The translations under genes and the position numbers were made by a program. A stretch of DNA of 64,000 nt. Source: an uncultured Clostridia bacterium. Its GTDB lineage: Bacteria > Bacillota > Clostridia > Oscillospirales > Ruminococcaceae. This document shows positions 18,801 to 26,590 of this stretch, one piece after another. Positions within the stretch are counted from its first letter, which is position 1. Each line of letters starts with the position of its first letter. Location of the stretch: positions 62,001-126,000 of the forward strand of contig CANQUM010000001.1 in assembly GCA_947627045.1 (NCBI GenBank). The letters are read 5' to 3'. The notes below the pieces were generated by a model that saw nothing but the letters and a program-made list of their open reading frames with translations, was not told the origin of the DNA and made no database searches.

Positions 18801-19202
18801 TTATCTCTTCGAGAACTGCGGTGCTCTTCTTGCAGCCTTTAAGCCGTACTTCTTTCTTTCCTTCATTCTCGGATCTCTTGTCAGGAAGCCTGCTGCTTTA
18901 AGCTGTGGACGAAGTTCTGCATTAGCTTCAACTAATGCCCTAGAAATTCCGTGCCTGATAGCTCCTGCCTGACCTGTAACTCCTCCGCCTGTAACTGTGC
19001 ATACAACATCATAGTTCTGAACAGTTCCTGTTAGTTCAAGCGGCTGCCTTACAATAAGTTTCAAAGTCTCAAGACCAAAATAATCGTCAATATCTCTGTC
19101 GTTGATGGTTACCTTTCCGCTGCCTTCATATAATCTTACTCTTGCAACAGAGTTCTTTCTTCTTCCTGTTCCATAAAAATATGGCTGTTTTGATTCGTAC
19201 AT
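18801..19202 (-). CDS. rpsI: 30S ribosomal protein S9
   Basis: A 133-aa S9 protein with the conserved opening [16 protein letters not shown], the RPLELT segment, [21 protein letters not shown] and the basic C-terminal tail ending [17 protein letters not shown], whose last Lys-Arg reaches the P-site tRNA. AAGGAG precedes the ATG. It lies 16 nt downstream of rplM, the universal L13-S9 operon. Confidence 0.98.
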   Translation of the reverse strand: MYESKQPYFYGTGRRKNSVARVRLYEGSGKVTINDRDIDDYFGLETLKLIVRQPLELTGTVQNYDVVCTVTGGGVTGQAGAIRHGISRALVEANAELRPQLKAAGFLTRDPRMKERKKYGLKAARRAPQFSKR

Positions 19203-19218
19203 CTAAATGCTCCTTTCT

Positions 19219-19644
19219 TTATAGCTCGTAAGCTTCCGGCTTCTGTGCAGCGTGATTGTGCGTGTCGCCTTTGTATACCCTTAAACGTGTTGCTGCTGTT
19301 CTGCCAAGTGTGTTGTTAGGAAGCATTCCGTTTACTGCGAGTGTCATTGCTTTGTCTGACCTTTCAGCCATCATCTTGTCATACTTGATCTCTTTAAGTC
19401 CGCCTATCCAGCCTGTGTGCCATCTGTGGAATTTCTGGTCTAGCTTTTTGCCGGTCAATACAGCCTTGTCAGTGTTTATGATGATTACAAAATCACCGCA
19501 GTCTGCGTGAGGTGCATATGTCGGCTTGTGCTTTCCGCGAAGAATGTGTGCAGCCTTTGCGGCAGTTCTACCAAGAGATTCGCCTGCTGCATCAATAACA
19601 TACCATTTGCGCTCAATGTCGCTTGCCTTTGGCATATAAGTCAT
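19219..19644 (-). CDS. rplM: 50S ribosomal protein L13
   Basis: A 141-aa L13 protein. Seen: RKWYVIDAAGESLGRTAAKAA, LRGKHKPTYAPHADCGDFV, the LTGKKLDQK segment and VNGMLPNNTLGR. Start: GGAGG eight bases before ATG 19644 supports the M-T-Y-M-P start over the ATG three codons later. It has its own strong promoter and a hairpin leader. Confidence 0.98.
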   Translation of the reverse strand: MTYMPKASDIERKWYVIDAAGESLGRTAAKAAHILRGKHKPTYAPHADCGDFVIIINTDKAVLTGKKLDQKFHRWHTGWIGGLKEIKYDKMMAERSDKAMTLAVNGMLPNNTLGRTAATRLRVYKGDTHNHAAQKPEAYEL

Positions 19645-19678
19645 AGTTGTTTTCCTCCAATTAAGTTTTTTCTTTCCT

Positions 19679-19708
19679 GCTTTATTGGTTCAGCATACCC
19701 AATAAAGC
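19679..19708 (-). promoter_or_regulatory. Candidate L13 leader hairpin
   Basis: In the rplM leader GCTTTATTGG and CCAATAAAGC (19679-19688 and 19699-19708) form a perfect 10-bp stem with a 10-nt loop, just downstream of the promoter. L13 leader RNAs are known in Firmicutes. Identity is inferred from position and shape, not from a covariance model. Confidence 0.55.
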
Positions 19709-19724
19709 CGAAGCAACATTTAGT

Positions 19725-19753
19725 ATTATAATAGTTAGTTTTTTGGTTGTCAA
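19725..19753 (-). promoter_or_regulatory. rplM-rpsI promoter
   Basis: On the minus strand a perfect TTGACA (19748-19753) and a perfect TATAAT (19725-19730) are separated by 17 bp. Confidence 0.88.
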
Positions 19754-19883
19754 GAGGCAAATTGCTAAAATTTTAAAATATATCATCTATTCTCTTGAAA
19801 TCTCGCTGTTTTTCTTTAATTCTCTTTGTTTCTTGAGCTTCATTTCATTATTTACTATTTGTTCATAAAGTAAACAAACATGC

Positions 19884-19914
19884 AAAAAAGCCCCTCCCGA
19901 TAGGGGAGAGGCTT
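19884..19914 (-). terminator. Minus-strand terminator downstream of the fn3 remnant
   Basis: AAGCC-CTCCC and GGGAG-GGCTT stems around a 4-nt loop, followed on the minus strand by six T. It would end transcription coming from the lipoprotein gene at 20073-20483, beyond the decayed fn3 fragment. Confidence 0.85.
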
Positions 19915-19943
19915 GAAAAGGAGAGATGTATGGAAATGTGATA

Positions 19944-20072
19944 TTATCTAGTCTTTACCTTTTTCTTTTTCCATTTGCTGTAGGTGTATTTTGGTTTGTC
20001 GACAGAGTTTTTGCCGGTCGTATATGCTTTTACTCGTATATAGTATATCCTGTTTTTCTTAATTTTATTTCC
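19944..20072 (-). pseudogene. Remnant of the C-terminus of a fibronectin type III surface protein
   Basis: A 42-codon minus-strand frame, ending with TAA at 19944-19946, reads KKNRIYYIRVKAYTTG and then KYTYSKWKKKKVKTR. This matches the end of a fibronectin III domain (K-x-YY-x-R-V-R-A-Y ... YS-x-W-S-x-V-K). It has no start codon of its own and begins in frame directly after the TAG of the upstream lipoprotein gene. The larger part of the parent gene is gone. It is read here as a gene remnant, with its original terminator still in place. Confidence 0.6.
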
Positions 20073-20483
20073 CTATTTTGAGTTTTCATCTACAGTAACA
20101 TATTTAATTATAGAACCATCACTTTCTCTATAATCATATCCGTCAATTTTTTTATACTCTTCTTTCGGGAATGACTGAACATTAATTTCATCACCTATAA
20201 CAGGCTTATAATTTGAATCAAGAATTCCTTTTGAACTTTCAAATTCAAAGCTTTTATCTTGCACAACTGCTTCATCATAGTGAACATAAACTTTATCGTC
20301 CACTTTATAATTACCACGTTCTTTGGTAATCTGGATAAGGACTGTATTATCATCTTTTACTTCAACGACTTTACCAGTAAAATACTCCAAGTGGTCATAA
20401 TCTCCACCTGAAGTTTTATCTGAGCAGGAACAAAAGGCGAATAATATTGATATTATTAAAATAAAAAACAAGAATTTCTTCAT
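20073..20483 (-). CDS. Small lipoprotein, OB-like (DUF3221-like)
   Basis: A 136-aa protein with a lipoprotein signal: basic start, hydrophobic core, then FAFCSCSD with Cys18 or Cys20 as the acylation site. The mature part has a short beta-rich unit, FTGKVVEVKDDNTVLIQIT, typical of small OB-like extracytoplasmic domains such as DUF3221. Partner and role are unknown. GAAAGGG precedes the ATG. A promoter at 20643-20671 drives it through a long leader that contains a small ORF. Downstream sits a fragment of another gene, which suggests this locus has been rearranged. Confidence 0.7.
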   Translation of the reverse strand: MKKFLFFILIISILFAFCSCSDKTSGGDYDHLEYFTGKVVEVKDDNTVLIQITKERGNYKVDDKVYVHYDEAVVQDKSFEFESSKGILDSNYKPVIGDEINVQSFPKEEYKKIDGYDYRESDGSIIKYVTVDENSK

Positions 20484-20498
20484 AAAATAATACCCTTT

Positions 20499-20621
20499 CT
20501 ATTTTTTAACACTAAAATATGCAGCATGACAATCCATAAAATCTACCGTTGAATAGTTGATATATAAATGGTAATCATTCCAACTGTTATACACCATTAA
20601 ATAATCCATATATCCCCACAT
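20499..20621 (-). CDS. Possible 40-codon small ORF upstream of the lipoprotein gene
   Basis: On the minus strand, ATG at 20621 to TAG at 20499-20501 encodes 40 aa rich in Tyr, Asp and Met (MWGYMDYLMVYNSWNDY...). Its stop is followed by the AAAGGG that serves the lipoprotein start 16 nt further on. No Shine-Dalgarno precedes its ATG, and the frame stays open upstream into the -10 region. It may be a small gene, a leader peptide, or the tail of a lost gene like the nearby fn3 remnant. Unrecognised. Confidence 0.3.
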   Translation of the reverse strand: MWGYMDYLMVYNSWNDYHLYINYSTVDFMDCHAAYFSVKK

Positions 20622-20642
20622 TATAAAATAAAATACTATTTT

Positions 20643-20671
20643 ATTATACACTTATTTAGTAAAATTGTCAA
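20643..20671 (-). promoter_or_regulatory. Promoter of the lipoprotein gene
   Basis: On the minus strand a perfect TTGACA (20666-20671) and a perfect TATAAT (20643-20648) are 17 bp apart. The leader to the lipoprotein start is about 150 nt. Confidence 0.75.
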
Positions 20672-20752
20672 AATTTTTAATAAATAATAGTATTATTTGT
20701 AAATACAAAACTACAAAATTTTAATTTAATTCAAAAATTTTTTCTTTAACCC

Positions 20753-20780
20753 TTGACAACTCTAAAACATATGATATAAT
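20753..20780 (+). promoter_or_regulatory. Promoter of the metal-efflux operon
   Basis: TTGACA (20753-20758) and TATAAT (20775-20780) are 16 bp apart. The operator starts two bases after the -10. Confidence 0.85.
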
Positions 20781-20781
20781 A

Positions 20782-20807
20782 AACATATGAACAAATATTC
20801 ATATGTT
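20782..20807 (+). promoter_or_regulatory. ArsR/SmtB-type operator (CadC/CzrA-like)
   Basis: AACATATGAA (20782-20791) and TTCATATGTT (20798-20807) form a perfect 10-bp inverted repeat with a 6-nt centre, very like the SmtB/CadC consensus ATATGAAC...TTCATAT. It covers the transcription start, so the repressor encoded next should block transcription until metal binds. Confidence 0.88.
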
Positions 20808-20820
20808 AGGAGCAGAGAAA

Positions 20821-21201
20821 ATGTCAGAGAGGGAAGTTGAGCAAGAGAAAATTAAAATTGAGCACTCCGAATGCGGAGGAAAGTATGTAGAAATGGTAAA
20901 GAAAATTAATGATAATATGCCTTGCGAGGAGGAGTTTTACGACTTGTCAGAGCTTTTCAAAATGCTGGGCGACTCTACAAGAGTTAAGATATTGTATGCA
21001 CTGTCTCAAGGTGAGATGTGCGTGTGCGATATTGTAGAACTTCTTGATGTTACGCAGTCGGCGGTTTCGCATCAGCTAAGGCTTTTAAAGCAGGCAAGGC
21101 TGGTTAAATACAGACGAAGCGGAAAGTCTGCAATATACTCAATTTCTGACGATCATGTATATACTATATTAAGTATGGGTATGGAGCATATATCAGAGTA
21201 G
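20821..21201 (+). CDS. ArsR/SmtB-family metal-sensing repressor (CadC/CzrA-like)
   Basis: A 126-aa winged-helix repressor. Residues about 42-118 hold the ArsR core: LSELFKMLGDSTRVKILYALSQG, then MCVCDIVELL (the alpha-3 metal motif with Cys-x-Cys of CadC/ArsR proteins), and the recognition helix TQSAVSHQLRLLKQA. The N-terminal part has Cys24 and Cys36, which in CadC-type sensors complete a thiolate site. I infer Cd/Pb/Zn sensing. An upstream in-frame ATG at 20803 lies inside the operator, so ATG 20821 after TAGGAG (20806-20811) is the start. The P-type ATPase gene follows after 23 nt, giving a self-regulated efflux operon. Confidence 0.88.
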   Translation: MSEREVEQEKIKIEHSECGGKYVEMVKKINDNMPCEEEFYDLSELFKMLGDSTRVKILYALSQGEMCVCDIVELLDVTQSAVSHQLRLLKQARLVKYRRSGKSAIYSISDDHVYTILSMGMEHISE

Positions 21202-21224
21202 ATTTTAGTAATGGAGATGATTTT

Positions 21225-23303
21225 ATGCAAAAGCTGGTGCTGGAGCTGTCAGGGCTTGATTGTCCCAACTGCGCTGAGAAGATAAATATGAGAGTTTCTA
21301 AGCTTGCAGAGGTAAGCGAGTCTAATCTTGATTTTATTAATAAAAAGCTAACTGTATCAACTGATAGCAGTTCTATTATAGAAGAAGTTAAGAAAATAGT
21401 AGGTGAGATTGAGCCAAATGTAGAGGTTAAACCGTTTGAAAGAAAAAGCGGAGTGCAGTTACATAAGAGCAGAACCAGAGAGATTTTAGAGATAGTAATT
21501 TCTCTTGTGTTTTTTGTGCTTGCGTTTATATTTGACAGCGGTGTTTTAAATATTGTATTTTCAATTCTTGCGTTCTTGGTATCGGGCTATGGCGTTATAA
21601 TATCCGCTGTAAAAAATCTTATAAGGGGCGAGGCGTTTGATGAAACACTGCTTATGACGATAGCGTCTGTCGGAGCGCTCTGTATAGGAGATGTTAAAGA
21701 GGGTGCGGCGGTAATGATATTCTTCCGTGTGGGAGAGCTATTTCAAGACATTGCGGTCGAGCGTTCGAGAAAGTCAATAACAAGTCTGCTCACTCTCAAG
21801 AGCGACACTGTAAATGTAAGGGTTGGCAGTGAGATCAAAGTGATTGAAACTGATAAGGTTCAGGTTGGCGACATAATGGTTGTAAGAGTAGGTGAGAGAG
21901 TGCCAATAGACGGCATTTTAGTAAGCGGAAACACTTCTTTTGACGTATCTGCACTAACGGGAGAGGCTGTTCCTGTTGTGGCATCTGAAGGTTCAGAGAT
22001 ATTAAGCGGAAGCGTGAATTTGACTTCGGTTGTTGAGATAAAAGCAACAAAGAAATACAGTGATTCTACTATAGCAAAGATTTTAGAGATGGTTGAAAAT
22101 GCTTCAGAAAAAAAAGCAAGAGCCGAGAAATTCATCACAAAGTTTGCTAGAGTCTACACACCTCTAGTTGTTGCAGCAGCTGTATTACTTGTTATAATTC
22201 CATCAATAGCGTCAGGCTTTTCACAGTTCAGCGAATGGCTTTACAGAGGGCTGCTGTTCTTGGTAATATCCTGCCCCTGTGCGCTGGTTATATCTGTACC
22301 GCTTAGCTTTTTTGCGGGAATAGGGTGTGCTTCAAGAAAGGGAATACTTATCAAGGGTGCTAAGGATATTGAGAGTTTGAGCAATATGAGATCGATTGCA
22401 TTTGATAAAACGGGAACACTCACAGAGGGCAAATTCAAGGTTACTGATATTATTCCGAGCGGTGATTTAGACAAGGATTACTTATTGAAAATTTGTGCAT
22501 ATGCTGAATCTATGTCTACGCATCCTATTGCACAGTCAATAGTTGAGAGATATGGAATGCCAATAGATAATAGTGTCTTGTCAGATACAGTTGAAATCGC
22601 AGGCAGTGGCATTAAAGCTAAAATCAACGGTCGAGAGGTATTGTGCGGAACGAGAAAGCTCTTAGAGAAAAACTCTGTTAGAGCAGAATTCAAATATGAT
22701 GACAGCACCTGTGTATATATTGCTTTAGACGGTCGTTATGCGGGAGCGATTCTGTTGGGCGATAATTTAAAGAGCGGTTCCAAGTCGGCTATTAAAACGC
22801 TTAGATCAAAGGGAATTTCAACAACACTTTTAACCGGAGACAAAGAAAATACTGCAATAAAAACAGCTAACGAACTAGGTATTGACAATGTTTACAGCGA
22901 GCTTTTGCCTGCTGATAAGGTGGCAAAGGTTGAGGAGCTTATAAGCGATAGAGTAAAAGGTTGTGTGGGTTTTGTCGGTGATGGAATTAATGACGCACCT
23001 GTAATTGCAAGAGCGGACGTAGGCTTTGCCATGGGAGGATTAGGTTCTGACATAGCAATAGAGGCAGCAGATGTAGTTTTAATGAACGATGATCCAATGA
23101 GCATTCCGACCGCTGTATCAATTTCAAAAAAGACTATGAGAATTGTAAAAGAGAATATAATATTCGCATTAGGTATTAAGCTATTAGTAATGCTATTTGG
23201 TGCTATAGGTCTAGCTGATATGTGGGTAGCTGTTTTTGCAGATGTTGGTGTTACAATAATTGCAATATTAAATTCCTTGAGGGCGATGATTATTAAAAGG
23301 TAA
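21225..23303 (+). CDS. cadA: Heavy-metal P1B-type ATPase (Zn/Cd/Pb efflux)
   Basis: A 692-aa membrane ATPase. One N-terminal HMA domain has GLDCPNCAEKI (Cys-x-x-Cys). Transmembrane pairs follow, then the actuator TGEAVPV, the transmembrane ion site SCPCALVIS, the phosphorylation motif DKTGTLTEG, an ATP-site SxHP (MSTHPIA), and GDGINDAP. The CPC motif plus the flanking sequence fit the Zn/Cd/Pb class rather than copper. GGAGATG precedes the ATG. Regulation by the adjacent repressor and operator suggests induction by toxic divalent metals. No terminator is obvious; the next feature is a tRNA with its own promoter. Confidence 0.92.
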   Translation: MQKLVLELSGLDCPNCAEKINMRVSKLAEVSESNLDFINKKLTVSTDSSSIIEEVKKIVGEIEPNVEVKPFERKSGVQLHKSRTREILEIVISLVFFVLAFIFDSGVLNIVFSILAFLVSGYGVIISAVKNLIRGEAFDETLLMTIASVGALCIGDVKEGAAVMIFFRVGELFQDIAVERSRKSITSLLTLKSDTVNVRVGSEIKVIETDKVQVGDIMVVRVGERVPIDGILVSGNTSFDVSALTGEAVPVVASEGSEILSGSVNLTSVVEIKATKKYSDSTIAKILEMVENASEKKARAEKFITKFARVYTPLVVAAAVLLVIIPSIASGFSQFSEWLYRGLLFLVISCPCALVISVPLSFFAGIGCASRKGILIKGAKDIESLSNMRSIAFDKTGTLTEGKFKVTDIIPSGDLDKDYLLKICAYAESMSTHPIAQSIVERYGMPIDNSVLSDTVEIAGSGIKAKINGREVLCGTRKLLEKNSVRAEFKYDDSTCVYIALDGRYAGAILLGDNLKSGSKSAIKTLRSKGISTTLLTGDKENTAIKTANELGIDNVYSELLPADKVAKVEELISDRVKGCVGFVGDGINDAPVIARADVGFAMGGLGSDIAIEAADVVLMNDDPMSIPTAVSISKKTMRIVKENIIFALGIKLLVMLFGAIGLADMWVAVFADVGVTIIAILNSLRAMIIKR

Positions 23304-23359
23304 TATTAGGTTAGATAGAATAAAAAATATATAGTTTTAAAATTAAATCAGAAAAAGTA

Positions 23360-23388
23360 TTGACAAAGTATATTTGCTATGATAAAAT
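23360..23388 (+). promoter_or_regulatory. Promoter of tRNA-Leu(UAG)
   Basis: TTGACA (23360-23365) and TAAAAT (23383-23388) are 17 bp apart, with a TG extension before the -10. Confidence 0.8.
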
Positions 23389-23417
23389 ATTTAAGTTGTT
23401 TAGTACAACTTAAATAT

Positions 23418-23502
23418 GCGGATGTGGCGGAATTGGCAGACGCGCTAGACTTAGGATCTAGTGGGGTAACTCGTGAGTGTTCAAGTCACTTCATCCGCAC
23501 CA
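23418..23502 (+). tRNA. tRNA-Leu (anticodon UAG)
   Basis: Acceptor GCGGATG (23418-23424) pairs with CATCCGC (23492-23498). The anticodon stem CTAGA/TCTAG encloses loop CTTAGGA, giving anticodon TAG. There is a class II variable arm and an encoded ACCA end. It reads CUA, and CUN codons by wobble. Confidence 0.96.
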
Positions 23503-23504
23503 AG

Positions 23505-23538
23505 ATCCTTTGGAACAGTTGATTTCAAAGGATTTTTA
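23505..23538 (+). terminator. Terminator of tRNA-Leu(UAG)
   Basis: ATCCTTTG (23505-23512) pairs with CAAAGGAT (23526-23533), then a T-run, three bases after the tRNA CCA. Confidence 0.88.
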
Positions 23539-23583
23539 TGCAGTAATGTCAGAATTTTTTGAATGTCTGCTATAGTGAATTTT

Positions 23584-23619
23584 GGCAGGAGGGCTATTTT
23601 GGTCATCCTGTCTTTTTTT
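23584..23619 (+). terminator. Second terminator-like hairpin before the yfhO gene
   Basis: GGCAGGA (23584-23590) pairs with TCCTGTC (23606-23612, one G-T), followed by seven T. It could be a backup tRNA terminator or an attenuator in the leader of the next gene, for which no clear promoter is seen. Confidence 0.65.
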
Positions 23620-23680
23620 ATAAAGAAACAGCATTAACAGGTGTAGAGCAGTTGTTTGGAAGGAGAGTAGAAACATAATT

Positions 23681-26590
23681 ATGAAAACTTCACATTCTAT
23701 CAAGAAAACTTTACTCGACAGTGATTGGCTTCATTTATCAAATGAAAAAAGTAAGTTAAGCCATTATTTCTTTCAATACACAATGTTGTTTATTATAGTC
23801 TGCTTTTTGGTATTCTGTTGGTATTTCCTGACTGGCAGAACACTTATAAATATAACTGATGGCTGGGATCAGCACTATAAGGCTTTAGTATATTACGCAA
23901 AATATATGCGTTCAATTATTCGAGAGTTATTTTTTAATCATAGGTTTGTATTTCCTGAATGGGAATTTTCTTTCGGAGAAGGCAACGATGTCCTGCAATC
24001 AATGCATTATTATGTGGTAGGAGATCCTTTTGCGATATTATCGGTTTTTGTTCCAACCAGATTTATATGGATTTACTATAATTTTATGATTCTGTTTCGA
24101 ATGTATCTGTCCGGAATAGCTTTTTCCTGTCTATGCTTTTATACAAAGAAAGGTATAAGTAAGTATGCAGTAATGGCAGGAACGCTGTCCTATGTGTTTT
24201 GCTATTGGGCAATTCTAAATGCTAACAGACATCCGTATTTTTTGAATCCTATGCTGTATTTTCCGCTCATTATTCTTGGTATAGAAAAGATTCTGCGTAA
24301 TGAGAAGCCTTACGTTTTTATCGTAACTGTTTTTGTGGCGGCAATCAGTAATTTTTATTACTTTTATATAATCGTACTTATGACAGTTGTATATGTAGCT
24401 GTACGCTTGATTATAAAGTACAAAACGGATATTGGATCAATGATAAAAATGCTTCTGCGAATTGCCGGCGGTGCAATTCTCGGAGCAATAATGGGCAGTA
24501 TTATTTTACTGCCTGTTGCGTTTGATTTTCTCAATGATGCACGTATGGCATCAGGAAACGAATGGCATCTCTTTTATCCATTGACTTACTACAGCAAGCT
24601 GTTAGGTGTATTCTTATCCGGAGAGGGAGATTATTGGCTGTGTTTGGGATTTTCAGCACCTGTTATATTGGCTGTTTTCCTGCTGTTCATGCGAAAAAAT
24701 AAGAACAGACTGCTAAAGGTATGCTTTTGCGTCTGCATTGTATTTATTCTGATTCCTGCCTTCGGACAGTTTTTCAATGGAATGTCATATATGAGCAACA
24801 AATGGTCTTGGGCATTTGCTCTTTTGTGTTCCTACACTTTCGTTGTGATGTGGCCTGAATTAATGAACCTTAAATTAAAAACTGCTATAAAGCTATTGTG
24901 TTGCCTTGTCATATACTTCTTCGCACTGCTATTTTTGGAATATTCCAGATCAGTGGCGGCATTCTCGTGTATTTGTATAGCATTTATTTTCTTGTTTGTT
25001 ATATTACCTTTCTCTATAGAGAATTTGCAGGTAGAAAAGTTATGGAGCCGAAGAAAACAATTTATTGCTCTAGTGCTGGTGGTAATTGGCGTTGCCAATG
25101 TAAGCTTTTTTAAAAACGCATCTTCAACCGGCGACTATGCTAATCTCGGAAAAGAAACTAAGGGCGTTGTTAAACAGCTTACTGATACAGATGCTAACGC
25201 TGTAAAAATGATTGCAGATCGTAAAGGTGTAGATGATTTCTACAGATATTCCGGACGAAGCCTTACACCTAATGCAAGCAGTATGCCAGGTCTTTCCAGT
25301 ACTCAATATTATTGGTCATTATCTAACCCATATGTTTCTGAAAATATGAGGGAAATAGAATTACGTGAAACGCTTCCGCAATCTCATGTGGGATACGATG
25401 ACAGGACTTCACTGCTTACTCTTAGTTCAACCCGTTATTATGTTTTACGTAATGATGATGATGCACCGCTTCCGTATGGTTTCACTTATGTGGATAGCAT
25501 CGACTATGCGGACAGTATTAACAAGGAAGAGTCCAAATATAAAATTTATCGGAATAAAAATGCACTTCCGTTAGCCTATACTTACAATAAGGTTATCAGT
25601 GAAGCTGCGTGGGAGAAGCTCTCCGCAATAGAGAAGCAGGAAGCAATGCTTCAATCTGTCATGCTTAATGAATATGATGGGAAAACACAAGATAATGAAG
25701 TTAAGTATAGCAGTGTTCCTTTGGATTACACTGTTAATTGCAATAGCAGTGATGTTTCTTTGCAGGACTATGGCTTTGTTGTGACAAAAGACGATTCTTC
25801 TGTAACGCTAAACTTTGAAGGGCTGCCCAAAAGCGAGACTTACTTTACAATACACGGCTTAGATTTTGACGCAGCATCGACTTATGACCTTTATTTCGGC
25901 GATGAGAAATATGATCCCTTGGATAAGTACACGAAAAAAATATGGAACTATCTGCCATACGCAGAACGAGAAGAAGCAGAAAAGAACGAAATTTTTAGGG
26001 AAGGTCCCTACATGGCAGGTTTAACACTGAGATCTTCCTCGGGCGTATCTAAGATGATCAACTACTGCACTAAGGATTACAGTTGGTATAATGACCGCCA
26101 TGATTTTACGATAAATCTTGATTACCAAAAGAAGCCGACAACTTCTGTTACAATTAAATTTTCTCAAGCCGGTATTTACTCGTTTGATTCCATTGATATA
26201 GTTTGTCAGCCTATGGACAGATATAAAAAACAAGTATCAGCATTAAAGAAAGTGGTTCTGGAAAACGTAGATATTGGTACAGACACTATTAAAGGGAACA
26301 TTTCGTTGAAAAAACCAAAAATTCTTTGTTTTTCTGTTCCATATTCTATCGGCTGGACAGCTTATGTGGACGGTAAGGAGACAAAGCTATATCAGGCTAA
26401 TATAAAAAATATGGCGTTGACACTGGACAAGGGAAAGCATGATATAAAGCTGGTATATCATACTCCTTACCTTAGGGCAGGAGCTTTAATAACTGTAATC
26501 GGTTTTGCAGGTTTTGGAGTATTACTGATTGTACAGATTTACAAACGTCGAAAGAGACGAAATAATATCTATACGGAGGTAGAAAAATGA
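23681..26590 (+). CDS. YfhO-family polytopic membrane glycosyltransferase
   Basis: A 969-aa protein of the YfhO family (GT-C-like). The N-terminal half has about a dozen membrane helices. A first extracytoplasmic loop carries DGWDQHY and GEGNDVLQSMHYYVVGDPF, where catalytic carboxylates of this fold usually sit. A large extracytoplasmic domain follows (about residues 490-935), and a last helix near 940-960 ends in a basic tail. In Bacillus and Listeria, YfhO-type proteins move a sugar from undecaprenyl phosphate onto lipoteichoic acid and need a partner glycosyltransferase (CsbB/GtlA). Such a partner overlaps the stop of this gene by 4 nt. The exact acceptor here is inferred. Confidence 0.88.
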   Translation: MKTSHSIKKTLLDSDWLHLSNEKSKLSHYFFQYTMLFIIVCFLVFCWYFLTGRTLINITDGWDQHYKALVYYAKYMRSIIRELFFNHRFVFPEWEFSFGEGNDVLQSMHYYVVGDPFAILSVFVPTRFIWIYYNFMILFRMYLSGIAFSCLCFYTKKGISKYAVMAGTLSYVFCYWAILNANRHPYFLNPMLYFPLIILGIEKILRNEKPYVFIVTVFVAAISNFYYFYIIVLMTVVYVAVRLIIKYKTDIGSMIKMLLRIAGGAILGAIMGSIILLPVAFDFLNDARMASGNEWHLFYPLTYYSKLLGVFLSGEGDYWLCLGFSAPVILAVFLLFMRKNKNRLLKVCFCVCIVFILIPAFGQFFNGMSYMSNKWSWAFALLCSYTFVVMWPELMNLKLKTAIKLLCCLVIYFFALLFLEYSRSVAAFSCICIAFIFLFVILPFSIENLQVEKLWSRRKQFIALVLVVIGVANVSFFKNASSTGDYANLGKETKGVVKQLTDTDANAVKMIADRKGVDDFYRYSGRSLTPNASSMPGLSSTQYYWSLSNPYVSENMREIELRETLPQSHVGYDDRTSLLTLSSTRYYVLRNDDDAPLPYGFTYVDSIDYADSINKEESKYKIYRNKNALPLAYTYNKVISEAAWEKLSAIEKQEAMLQSVMLNEYDGKTQDNEVKYSSVPLDYTVNCNSSDVSLQDYGFVVTKDDSSVTLNFEGLPKSETYFTIHGLDFDAASTYDLYFGDEKYDPLDKYTKKIWNYLPYAEREEAEKNEIFREGPYMAGLTLRSSSGVSKMINYCTKDYSWYNDRHDFTINLDYQKKPTTSVTIKFSQAGIYSFDSIDIVCQPMDRYKKQVSALKKVVLENVDIGTDTIKGNISLKKPKILCFSVPYSIGWTAYVDGKETKLYQANIKNMALTLDKGKHDIKLVYHTPYLRAGALITVIGFAGFGVLLIVQIYKRRKRRNNIYTEVEK

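Noticed and set aside
20803-20820. Upstream ATG of the metal repressor
   Set aside because: It lies within the operator and upstream of the ribosome binding site; ATG 20821 is the better start.
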